From an uncultured Clostridia bacterium (lineage in GTDB: Bacteria; Bacillota; Clostridia; Christensenellales; UBA1242), in assembly GCA_944350115.1 (NCBI GenBank), contig CALVNZ010000003.1, forward strand, positions 1-64,000: a stretch of 64,000 nucleotides of DNA, written 5' to 3'. The notes beneath the pieces were generated by a model that saw nothing but the letters and a program-made list of their open reading frames with translations, ran no database searches and was not told the DNA's origin. The first letter of the stretch is position 1. The number at the start of each line of letters is the position of its first letter. This document shows positions 27,974 to 34,477 of this stretch, one piece after another. The position numbers and the translations under genes were made by a program.

Positions 27974-28842
27974 AAGTTTTAGTTTTATCTAGTGGCGGTG
28001 ATGCTCCTGGAATGAACAGGTTTATTGCAAAACTTGCTCAATATTTTGGAAACAAACTATATGCGTGCAAAGGAGGATTTAAGGGTTTATACGAAAATCA
28101 AATTTATCCTATAAAATTCTTTGAACCACAAAAATATGCAAACAGTGCTGGTTGTTGCATAAAATCTTCCCGCTTCCCTGAATTTAAAGATAAAGAGATT
28201 TTTGACAAAGCGATTGAAAATGCAAAATCTTTTGATGCCTTGGTTATCCTTGGTGGGAATGGATCACAAAAAGCCGTTATCGAAATGAACAATGCTGGGG
28301 TTAAAGCAGTTTTTGTTCCTTGCACTATTGATAATGACGTGGAAGATAGTGATTATTCTATTGGATTCCACACCGCAGTTCAAAGTGTTATTAACGCAGC
28401 TCGAAATATTATGCCGAGCATGGAAGCTTTTTCAAGAGCTTGCATATTTGAAACTATGGGTCGTCATTGTGGCAAAATAGCTGAAGAAGCTGCAAAAGTT
28501 TTGCAACCTGATCTATTAATTACCAAAAAACAAGATTTAAACAAAGAAGAAATAGCAAATGTTATCAACAAAAACTTTAAAAAAGAAAAAGCTACAATGA
28601 TCATAATCAAAGAAAACATTATTGATATTAAAAAACTATGTAAAGACATTTCCGCCTCTGTCAAACCCGCAGATGTTAGAGATTTCTGCATCAGCTATTT
28701 ACAACGTGGGTCGGCTCCAACAAATAGGGAATTAAGGATTGCTTATATGTTTGCTGTTGCAGCGATTAAAGCCATTGAATTAAAACAACTTCCAATTGCA
28801 ACCATGATGCAAGGCGGAAAAATTGTTTTGAAAAAAATATAA
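27970..28842 (+). CDS. pfkA: 6-phosphofructokinase family protein, divergent
   Basis: 290 residues; PfkA is about 320. PFK motifs are recognisable: SSGGDAPGMNR (start), ILGGNGSQ, PCTIDND, FETMGRHCG and LQRGSAPT. Two differ from the ATP-dependent consensus: GGDGS is GGNGS (the Asp near Mg-ATP is Asn) and PGTIDND is PCTIDND (Cys where ATP enzymes have Gly and PPi enzymes Lys). The catalytic TIDND Asp residues are kept. It may have an altered phosphoryl donor or substrate, or a lower activity. The start codon overlaps the dnaE stop by four bases. Another PFK elsewhere cannot be excluded. Confidence 0.85.
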   Translation: MKVLVLSSGGDAPGMNRFIAKLAQYFGNKLYACKGGFKGLYENQIYPIKFFEPQKYANSAGCCIKSSRFPEFKDKEIFDKAIENAKSFDALVILGGNGSQKAVIEMNNAGVKAVFVPCTIDNDVEDSDYSIGFHTAVQSVINAARNIMPSMEAFSRACIFETMGRHCGKIAEEAAKVLQPDLLITKKQDLNKEEIANVINKNFKKEKATMIIIKENIIDIKKLCKDISASVKPADVRDFCISYLQRGSAPTNRELRIAYMFAVAAIKAIELKQLPIATMMQGGKIVLKKI

Positions 28843-28880
28843 TTTTTCTTTGTTTTAAATGGCAAAATTATTTAAAATTG

Positions 28881-28921
28881 TTGACAAAATTTGGCGACTA
28901 TGATATATTTACATAGTCGCC
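28881..28921 (+). promoter_or_regulatory. tRNA-operon promoter with a 10-bp inverted repeat centred on the -10
   Basis: TTGACA (28881-28886), 17 bases, extended -10 TGATATATT (hexamer 28904-28909). A perfect inverted repeat GGCGACTATG (28893-28902) / CATAGTCGCC (28912-28921) flanks the -10, with its centre within half a base of the hexamer centre. No T run follows. The right arm lies in the predicted start region. This could be an operator. Confidence 0.85.
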
Positions 28922-28928
28922 AAAGTGC

Positions 28929-29002
28929 GCGGGTGTAGTTCAGTGGTAGAACCCCAGCCTTCCAAGCTGGTTGCGAGGGTCCGATTCCCTTCACCCGCTC
29001 CA
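28929..29002 (+). tRNA. tRNA-Gly (anticodon TCC)
   Basis: Acceptor GCGGGTG/CACCCGC, anticodon stem CCAGC/GCTGG with loop CTTCCAA (anticodon UCC), T arm around GGTCCGATTCCC, discriminator T and encoded CCA. First of five tRNA genes sharing the promoter at 28881. Confidence 0.97.
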
Positions 29003-29006
29003 TCGG

Positions 29007-29083
<77 letters not shown>

Positions 29084-29089
29084 GAATAT

Positions 29090-29166
29090 GGTGGTCGTAG
29101 TTCAGTTGGCAGAACGCTAGATTGTGGCTCTAGAGGTCAAGGGTTCGATTCCCTTCGATCACCCCA
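29090..29166 (+). tRNA. tRNA-His (anticodon GTG)
   Basis: Carries the extra G at position -1 opposite C73, the tRNA-His identity mark. Acceptor GTGGTCG/CGATCAC, anticodon loop ATTGTGGC (anticodon GUG), T arm CAAGGGTTCGATTCCCTT and encoded CCA. Confidence 0.96.
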
Positions 29167-29186
29167 TATTCGTTTAAAAAACATTA

Positions 29187-29261
29187 TGGGGTGTCGCCAA
29201 GCGGTAAGGCATTGGACTCTGACTCCAACATTCGTAGGTTCGAATCCTACCACCCCAGCCA
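29187..29261 (+). tRNA. tRNA-Gln (anticodon CTG)
   Basis: Acceptor TGGGGTG/CACCCCA, anticodon stem TTGGA/TCCAA with loop CTCTGAC (anticodon CUG), T arm GTAGG-TTCGAAT-CCTAC, discriminator G and CCA. A second tRNA-Gln with anticodon TTG is at 31014. Confidence 0.96.
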
Positions 29262-29309
29262 TCAACATTTTATTAATGTTTAGGGGAAACACAATTTAAT
29301 CACCGATTT

Positions 29310-29385
29310 GGTCCACTAGCTCAGTCGGTAGAGCACTTGACTTTTAATCAAGGGGTCCCGGGTTCGAGCCCCGGGTGGGCCACCA
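29310..29385 (+). tRNA. tRNA-Lys (anticodon TTT)
   Basis: Acceptor GGTCCAC/GTGGGCC, anticodon stem CTTGA/TCAAG with loop CTTTTAA (anticodon UUU), T arm CCCGG-GTTCGAGC-CCGGG and encoded CCA. Last gene of the tRNA run, followed by a terminator. Confidence 0.97.
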
Positions 29386-29387
29386 AA

Positions 29388-29414
29388 AAGCGCTTCAAAA
29401 TGAAGTGTTTTTTT
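29388..29414 (+). terminator. Terminator of the tRNA operon
   Basis: AAGCGCTTC-AAAAT-GAAGTGTTT, nine pairs with two G-T, then T residues, starting three bases after the tRNA-Lys CCA. Confidence 0.8.
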
Positions 29415-29466
29415 ATTTTACAATTAAAAAAATAACAAACTTTTACATTTTTATAGTTGTCGAATA

Positions 29467-29495
29467 TTGACTTTTCAAGTCTATTATTTTATACT
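29467..29495 (+). promoter_or_regulatory. Promoter of the unknown paralogous pair
   Basis: TTGACT (29467-29472), 17 bases, TATACT (29490-29495). GACTT-TTC-AAGTC (29469-29481) forms an inverted repeat overlapping the -35. The leader to the first ATG is about 70 bases and AT-rich. Confidence 0.7.
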
Positions 29496-29574
29496 TTTAA
29501 AGTGTTTTTATTTTAAAATTAATCATAAAAAATTATATAAAAAGTTATCTTTAAAATGTTGCAGGAGATTTAAA

Positions 29575-30282
29575 ATGGCAGATTATATAGAAAATGACTT
29601 AAAAAATTTGTTAGATGAAGGGCATACATTGATTGAAGCAAGAGCGAAAGGGTTAGATATTGGAAATTTTCCAAACAAAAAATTTACCGCTTATGCAATG
29701 CCACAAAACGATTTTCCAGACGATTATTTTGAATTGCAAAATGAGGGCAAATACTATTTTAAACTTGACCGCATTTATGATTATAGAAGACTTCCACAGC
29801 TGGGTATAATCTTAAAAGACGGCACAATTATTCATGTAGATGAATGGCATTTAAAGCATGCGTTATGGTTAAAATTTAACAAACCAGATGGAAAAAATTT
29901 TACAGATCTTGAAGGAAGCATAAACTACATTTATTTTAAAGAGAGCGCGTTTAGAGCGCCATATTTGTCATTTGTTCAAGGGTATGATTATAAAAAAGTG
30001 AACAACACAAATTTATACGAATTGATATCGCAATGGTATGATAAGCGTGAAAGAGAAGAAGGTTTTGTTGGAGTCAGTTTGACGGAAAATCAAGTTTTGG
30101 CAATTTTAGGGTTGTGTGGTAAATTTCATTTAAAATTTGATGATGTTGTTTATAAAAATGTCAGTTTTTGTTTAGATTCAACCGAACAAGGATTGAGAAA
30201 AATTGGAAGGGACAACGAAGACACAATAAATTGTGCTTTTAGAATGAGAAGAAAAAAAGAAAGAGACGGGATTCAAAGATGA
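29575..30282 (+). CDS. Protein of unknown function, paralog 1
   Basis: 235 residues from ATG 29575 with CAGGAGA before it; the longer reading from 29467 starts in the promoter. No signal peptide, membrane span or known motif. Soluble, charged, rich in Asp, Tyr and Phe. It shares with the next gene the blocks LLDEGHTLIEAR (residues about 11-22), F-PDDYF, a central LPQ-G-ILKDGTI-V…H…LWLK-N, Y-YF, and the end GRDN-DT, so the two are tandem duplicates that have diverged. The last four bases overlap the next start. It lies between the tRNA-Lys terminator and a tRNA-Gln, a typical place for gene gain. I do not recognise the family. Confidence 0.8.
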   Translation: MADYIENDLKNLLDEGHTLIEARAKGLDIGNFPNKKFTAYAMPQNDFPDDYFELQNEGKYYFKLDRIYDYRRLPQLGIILKDGTIIHVDEWHLKHALWLKFNKPDGKNFTDLEGSINYIYFKESAFRAPYLSFVQGYDYKKVNNTNLYELISQWYDKREREEGFVGVSLTENQVLAILGLCGKFHLKFDDVVYKNVSFCLDSTEQGLRKIGRDNEDTINCAFRMRRKKERDGIQR

Positions 30283-30950
30283 GCAAAAACCAAGATTTAA
30301 AAAAAATGTTAGATGAAGGGCATACATTGATTGAAGCTAGAAAAGAAATTGATGTTGATGATTGTTTGGACAAACAATTCAGGCTTTCATTTGATGAAAA
30401 TTTTTATCCTGATGATTATTTCGACGATTCGTATGAAGGCATAGAATTTTTTAAATTAAAAAATATAAGAAATTATAAAACCTTACCACAAGTTGGTCTT
30501 ATTTTGAAAGATGGGACAATTTTTAGTGTAAAAGCTTTTCATATTGAACTCACTTTATGGTTAAAGTATAATGGCGTAGATATTACAAACAGCTTGAAAT
30601 ATGTTTATTTTCCTGACACGAAAAGATTAAGCATAATAGAAGGTTATGACTATGAATATGCGACGGATGAGAATGATATCAATAAACTTTGTGAAAGATG
30701 GAAGGATATTTACGAAGGTGAAAGTCTTGATACTGATTTAGTTTTGACAGACCCACAAGCTTTTGTTATTTGCAAATTAGCGGATTATTTCGGTTTAGAT
30801 AGAGATGAAGTTTTCACAAGTAACAATGGTTTTAGAATGTGTGAATCTTGGCAAGTTGATCCCAAAAGAAGAAAAGTGGGCAGAGATAATTGGGACACGG
30901 TTGATAGAAGTTTCAAATTGTTCTCAAAAGGAACTTCTTTTGTTCGTTAA
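30279..30950 (+). CDS. Protein of unknown function, paralog 2
   Basis: 223 residues, translationally coupled to paralog 1 (ATGA overlap). The shared blocks are MLDEGHTLIEARKE, YPDDYFDD, LPQVGLILKDGTIFSV, LWLKYNG, KYVYFPD and VGRDNWDTVDRSF. The alignable order is the same along the full length, which argues for one domain family of about 220 residues rather than short shared motifs. No Cys pairs, Walker box or helix-turn-helix is apparent. No terminator follows; the tRNA-Gln promoter begins 15 bases later. Function unknown. Confidence 0.8.
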   Translation: MSKNQDLKKMLDEGHTLIEARKEIDVDDCLDKQFRLSFDENFYPDDYFDDSYEGIEFFKLKNIRNYKTLPQVGLILKDGTIFSVKAFHIELTLWLKYNGVDITNSLKYVYFPDTKRLSIIEGYDYEYATDENDINKLCERWKDIYEGESLDTDLVLTDPQAFVICKLADYFGLDRDEVFTSNNGFRMCESWQVDPKRRKVGRDNWDTVDRSFKLFSKGTSFVR

Positions 30951-30964
30951 TTTATTTAAAAAGG

Positions 30965-30993
30965 TTGACTTTGTTTTTGCGTTTTGCTAAAAT
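30965..30993 (+). promoter_or_regulatory. Promoter of tRNA-Gln (TTG)
   Basis: TTGACT (30965-30970), 17 bases, TGCTAAAAT (hexamer 30988-30993, extended -10). The spacer again carries TTTTGCG, as in the other two tRNA promoters. Confidence 0.8.
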
Positions 30994-31013
30994 ACTTGTG
31001 CAATCTTTATCAA

Positions 31014-31088
31014 TGGGGTGTCGCCAAGTGGTAAGGCACAAGACTTTGACTCTTGCATGCGCAGGTTCAAATCCTGCCACCCCAGCCA
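31014..31088 (+). tRNA. tRNA-Gln (anticodon TTG)
   Basis: Acceptor TGGGGTG/CACCCCA, anticodon stem CAAGA/TCTTG with loop CTTTGAC (anticodon UUG), T arm GCAGG-TTCAAAT-CCTGC, G discriminator and encoded CCA. Close relative of the tRNA-Gln at 29187. Confidence 0.97.
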
Positions 31089-31113
31089 AAGAAAATTTTT
31101 GCGCTTTGATTTG

Positions 31114-31265
31114 TTTTCAAGCTCAAGCTTGAAAAACTGCATATTGACGCTTAAAATTTTCTATTTTGCGACCAAACGAAAATCGCACTTACGTTGGCGA
31201 TTTTGTCGCAACTTTGAAATTAGGCAGGATTTGAACCTGCACCTCACCCGTACCGGCGGGGAACA
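31114..31265 (+). other. Structured non-coding stretch with an inverted tRNA-like piece
   Basis: Fills the 31089-31460 gap together with the terminator and promoter listed separately. From left: TTTTCAAGC-TCAA-GCTTGAAAA (31114-31135, 9 bp perfect); a two-part stem TTGCGAC..AAAATCGC / GCGATTTT-GTCGCAA (31166-31211); GGCAGGATTTGAACCTGC (31223-31240), exact reverse complement of the T arm of tRNA-Gln at 31061-31078; and CCCG-TACCGG-CGGG (31247-31260), which on the minus strand resembles the variable arm of a class II tRNA. No acceptor stem or 5' half accompanies the tRNA-like piece, so it is not a working tRNA. No coding frame. Confidence 0.6.
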
Positions 31266-31294
31266 AAACAAGTTTTTTGTGACTTGTTTTTTTT
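31266..31294 (+). terminator. Terminator behind the tRNA-Gln transcript
   Basis: AAACAAGT-TTTTTGTG-ACTTGTTT followed by T residues. The same ACAAGT/ACTTGT stem is used in the ppdK terminator at 34113. Confidence 0.8.
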
Positions 31295-31404
31295 ATTTTT
31301 TTAAAAATAATAATTTGTTCAAATTGCTTAAAAAATAGATAAAAAAATTTTGATATTTTACCAAAAAATTTATGATAAATGTTTTAAAAATCCTTTATTT
31401 CATT

Positions 31405-31432
31405 TTGAAAAAATTTTCGTTTTTTGTATACT
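31405..31432 (+). promoter_or_regulatory. Promoter of ppdK
   Basis: TTGAAA (31405-31410), 16 bases, TATACT (31427-31432). Predicted start near 31439, a short leader to AAAGGAG and ATG 31461. Confidence 0.65.
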
Positions 31433-31460
31433 AAGTAGGTAACAAAAAAAGGAGATGTTT

Positions 31461-34088
31461 ATGAAAAAATTTGTATATGCATTTAAAGAAGCAGATGGCA
31501 AAAACAAGGCTCTTTTTGGCGGAAAAGGTGCAAACCTCGCTGAAATGACAAAACTTGGCATGCCTGTTCCACAAGGCTTTATTGTGACAACTGAAGCCTG
31601 CACACAATATTACAATGATGGCAGAAAAATTAATGATGGCATAATCAGCCAAATTAATTCAAAACTTGCTGAACTTGAAAAAATGACAGGCAAGAAATTT
31701 GGAGATAAGAAAAATCCTCTTCTTGTGTCAGTTCGTTCAGGGGCAAGAGTTTCTATGCCTGGTATGATGGACACAATTTTGAACCTTGGTTTAAACGATG
31801 AAGTTGTTGAAGGACTTGCTGCTTTGACAAACAATCCTCGTTTCGCTTATGACTCATACAGAAGATTTATTCAAATGTTTTCTGATGTTGTTATGATGCA
31901 AGACAAATCTAAATACGAAAGAATTCTTGACAACATTAAAGAAAAGAAAAATGTTCAATATGACAAAGATTTGACGGCTGATGATTTAAAAGAAATCGTT
32001 AAACTCTTTAAAGATCTTTACAAAAAAGGATTAAAGAAAGATTTCCCACAAGATCCAAAAGAACAACTTATTGAAGCTGTTAAGGCTGTGTTTAGATCTT
32101 GGGATAATGATCGTGCAAATGTTTACAGAAGAATGCATGACATTCCTTATGAGTGGGGAACAGCTGTCAATGTTCAATCCATGGTGTTTGGAAACATGGG
32201 TGACGATTGCGGAACGGGTGTTGCTTTCAGCAGAAACCCAGCAACTGGTGAAAATGAATTCTACGGCGAATATCTCATGAATGCACAAGGTGAAGATGTT
32301 GTTGCAGGTATAAGAACACCAATGCCTATTTCGGAACTTAAAAAACAAAATCCTGATGTTTACAAACAATTTGTTGAAATCGCTAAAAAACTTGAACAAC
32401 ACAATCATGACATGCAAGATATGGAATTTACTATCGAAAAAGGCAAGTTATATATGCTTCAAACGAGAAATGGTAAAAGGACAGCAAAAGCTGCATTGAA
32501 AATTGCCGTTGATCTTGTTCATGAAAAAATGATTTCTGAAAAAGAAGCACTTTTAATGATTGATCCAAAACAATTGGATGCTTTACTTCACCCACAATTT
32601 GACCCAGCCGCTTTAAAGAAAGCAAAGGTTTTGGCAGAAGCTTTGCCAGCATCTCCTGGCGCTGCATGTGGAAAAATTTGCTTCACCGCAGAAAAAGCTA
32701 AAGAAATGGCTGCAAATAAAGAAAAGGTCGTTCTTGTTAGACTTGAAACATCTCCTGAAGATATTGAAGGTATGGCAGCGTCACAAGGCATTTTGACTGC
32801 TCGCGGTGGTATGACTTCTCACGCCGCTGTTGTTGCAAGAGGAATGGGAACCGCTTGTGTTGCTGGATGCAGCGCTATTAAATTTGCTGACGATGGAAAA
32901 TCTTTCACACTTCGTGGGAAAACTTTTAAAGAAGGCGATATGCTTGCTTTTGATGGTTCAACGGGCAAAATTTATGATGGCGCAGTTGCAACAGAACCTG
33001 CTAAAATTTCTGGTGAATTTGCCACAATCATGGCTTGGGCAGATAAAAACCGCAAACTTCAAGTGAGAACAAATGCTGACAATCCAAAAGATGCAAAAGT
33101 TGCTTTTGATTTTGGTGCGGAAGGTATTGGACTTTGCAGAACAGAACACATGTTCTTTGAAGAAGATAGAATAATGGCCATGAGAGAAATGATTGTTGCA
33201 TCAACAGTTGAAGAAAGAAAAGCTGCTCTTGCAAAAATTCTTCCTATGCAAAAGAAAGACTTTAAAGGTCTTTACACTGCAATGAAAGGAAAACCTGTTA
33301 CAATCAGATTCTTGGATCCACCTCTTCATGAATTCTTGCCTCACACTGATGAAGAAATTAAAGCTCTTGCAAAAGAAATGAAAATTTCTTTCGAAACCCT
33401 TAAACAAACAGTTGTAGACTTACACGAATTTAACCCAATGATGGGACACCGTGGGCTTAGACTTGCTGTGACATATCCTGAAATTGCTGAAATGCAAACA
33501 CAAGCAGTTATTGAAGCCGCAATCGAAGTTAAAAAATCTCATGGTTACGACATCGTTCCTGAAATCATGATTCCTTTGACTTGCGATTCAAAAGAATTTA
33601 AATATGTTCGCGACATTGTTGCGAAGAAAGCTGACGAAATCATTGAAAAGAAAAAATCTGACCTTGTTTACAAGATCGGAACAATGATTGAAATTCCTCG
33701 TGCTGCTTTAACAGCTGATGAAGTTGCAAAATATGCTGAATTCTTCTCATTTGGAACAAATGACTTAACACAAATGACTTATGGATTCAGCCGTGATGAT
33801 GCAGCAAAATTCTTGGATGTTTACTATCAAAAGAAAATATTTGAAAGCGATCCATTTGCTAGACTTGATCAAAATGGCGTTGGCAAACTTGTTAAAATGG
33901 CAGCTGACCTTGGCAAATCAACACGCCCAGACATTAAACTTGGAATATGTGGTGAACATGGTGGGGATCCTTCAAGTGTTGAATTCTGCCATAGTGCAGG
34001 CTTGAACTATGTTTCATGCTCACCATTCCGTGTGCCAATCGCTAGATTAGCAGCAGCACAAGCTAATATCAAAAATCCAAGAAAGTAA
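31461..34088 (+). CDS. ppdK: Pyruvate, phosphate dikinase
   Basis: 875 residues from ATG 31461; GGAG lies six bases before it, whereas an in-frame ATG at 31455 abuts GGAG. Interconverts pyruvate + ATP + Pi and PEP + AMP + PPi. N-terminal nucleotide-binding domain (GGKGANLAEMTKLGMPVPQGF read in part; SVRSGARVSMPGMMDT), swivel domain with the phospho-His in GGMTSHAAVVARGMG (about residue 450), and a C-terminal PEP/pyruvate barrel ending CGEHGGDPSSVEF with the catalytic Cys. Monocistronic. In anaerobes it works in glycolysis or gluconeogenesis, which is of interest beside the odd PFK. Confidence 0.97.
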   Translation: MKKFVYAFKEADGKNKALFGGKGANLAEMTKLGMPVPQGFIVTTEACTQYYNDGRKINDGIISQINSKLAELEKMTGKKFGDKKNPLLVSVRSGARVSMPGMMDTILNLGLNDEVVEGLAALTNNPRFAYDSYRRFIQMFSDVVMMQDKSKYERILDNIKEKKNVQYDKDLTADDLKEIVKLFKDLYKKGLKKDFPQDPKEQLIEAVKAVFRSWDNDRANVYRRMHDIPYEWGTAVNVQSMVFGNMGDDCGTGVAFSRNPATGENEFYGEYLMNAQGEDVVAGIRTPMPISELKKQNPDVYKQFVEIAKKLEQHNHDMQDMEFTIEKGKLYMLQTRNGKRTAKAALKIAVDLVHEKMISEKEALLMIDPKQLDALLHPQFDPAALKKAKVLAEALPASPGAACGKICFTAEKAKEMAANKEKVVLVRLETSPEDIEGMAASQGILTARGGMTSHAAVVARGMGTACVAGCSAIKFADDGKSFTLRGKTFKEGDMLAFDGSTGKIYDGAVATEPAKISGEFATIMAWADKNRKLQVRTNADNPKDAKVAFDFGAEGIGLCRTEHMFFEEDRIMAMREMIVASTVEERKAALAKILPMQKKDFKGLYTAMKGKPVTIRFLDPPLHEFLPHTDEEIKALAKEMKISFETLKQTVVDLHEFNPMMGHRGLRLAVTYPEIAEMQTQAVIEAAIEVKKSHGYDIVPEIMIPLTCDSKEFKYVRDIVAKKADEIIEKKKSDLVYKIGTMIEIPRAALTADEVAKYAEFFSFGTNDLTQMTYGFSRDDAAKFLDVYYQKKIFESDPFARLDQNGVGKLVKMAADLGKSTRPDIKLGICGEHGGDPSSVEFCHSAGLNYVSCSPFRVPIARLAAAQANIKNPRK

Positions 34089-34112
34089 GAAAAAGTTTAA
34101 TTTTATGCAAAA

Positions 34113-34139
34113 AAACAAGTCTTTTTGACTTGTTTTTTT
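34113..34139 (+). terminator. Terminator of ppdK
   Basis: AAACAAGTC-TTTTT-GACTTGTTT, a 9-bp perfect stem, then T residues. Confidence 0.9.
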
Positions 34140-34150
34140 CAAATTTTCAG

Positions 34151-34179
34151 TTTACAAAAGGAAAACATTGTGTTATAAT
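34151..34179 (+). promoter_or_regulatory. Promoter of rpoZ
   Basis: TTTACA (34151-34156), 17 bases, TGTTATAAT extended -10 (hexamer 34174-34179). Confidence 0.8.
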
Positions 34180-34210
34180 TAAATTTATAAAAATATTCGA
34201 GGTGATTAAT

Positions 34211-34408
34211 ATGATGATTTATCCGCCAATTGACGAACTTGTTAAGAAAACAAAGGGCAATATTTATGTGCTTTGTACGGTTATAACAAAACGAGCAAAA
34301 GAAATTGAAACCGTTAGAAGAGCAGAACTTGCTGATCAAGACAAAAAAGCGATCAGCATCGCTTGTGAAGAAATTTATCAAGGCAAAATTGTGCCAAGCG
34401 AATTTTAA
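34211..34408 (+). CDS. rpoZ: DNA-directed RNA polymerase subunit omega
   Basis: 65 residues from ATG 34211 (GAGGTGATT upstream; ATG 34214 is also possible). Family pattern: YPPIDELVKKTKGNIYVLCTVITKRAKEIE, then KKAISIACEEIYQGKI. Omega latches the beta' subunit. It precedes priA as in other Firmicutes, although gmk and coaBC, common neighbours, are missing here. Confidence 0.92.
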   Translation: MMIYPPIDELVKKTKGNIYVLCTVITKRAKEIETVRRAELADQDKKAISIACEEIYQGKIVPSEF

Positions 34409-34437
34409 TTTTCATTTTAAAAAAGATGTGTTATAAT
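34409..34437 (+). promoter_or_regulatory. Promoter of the priA-def-fmt-rlmN-rsgA-rpe operon
   Basis: TTTTCA (34409-34414), 17 bases, TGTTATAAT extended -10 (hexamer 34432-34437), starting one base after the rpoZ stop codon. Confidence 0.7.
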
Positions 34438-34467
34438 TCTATTGTTGTTTAACAATAGAATTTTTTT
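34436..34467 (+). terminator. rpoZ terminator overlapping the priA promoter
   Basis: ATTCTATTGTT-GTTT-AACAATAGAAT, an 11-bp perfect stem (34436-34461), is followed by seven T. Transcripts from the priA promoter would start near 34444, inside the left arm, so only rpoZ read-through can form the full hairpin. Confidence 0.8.
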
Positions 34468-34477
34468 AAGGAGAAAT

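Noticed and set aside
28893-28921. Inverted repeat as the pfkA terminator
   Set aside because: No T run follows and the loop is the -10 of the tRNA promoter; operator or structural role is more likely.
31220-31267. A functional minus-strand tRNA-Leu or tRNA-Ser
   Set aside because: Only T arm and variable-arm-like parts exist; there is no acceptor stem, D arm or anticodon arm.
31018-31338. Plus-strand frame through tRNA-Gln and the downstream region
   Set aside because: It translates a tRNA, hairpins and a terminator; no coding signal.
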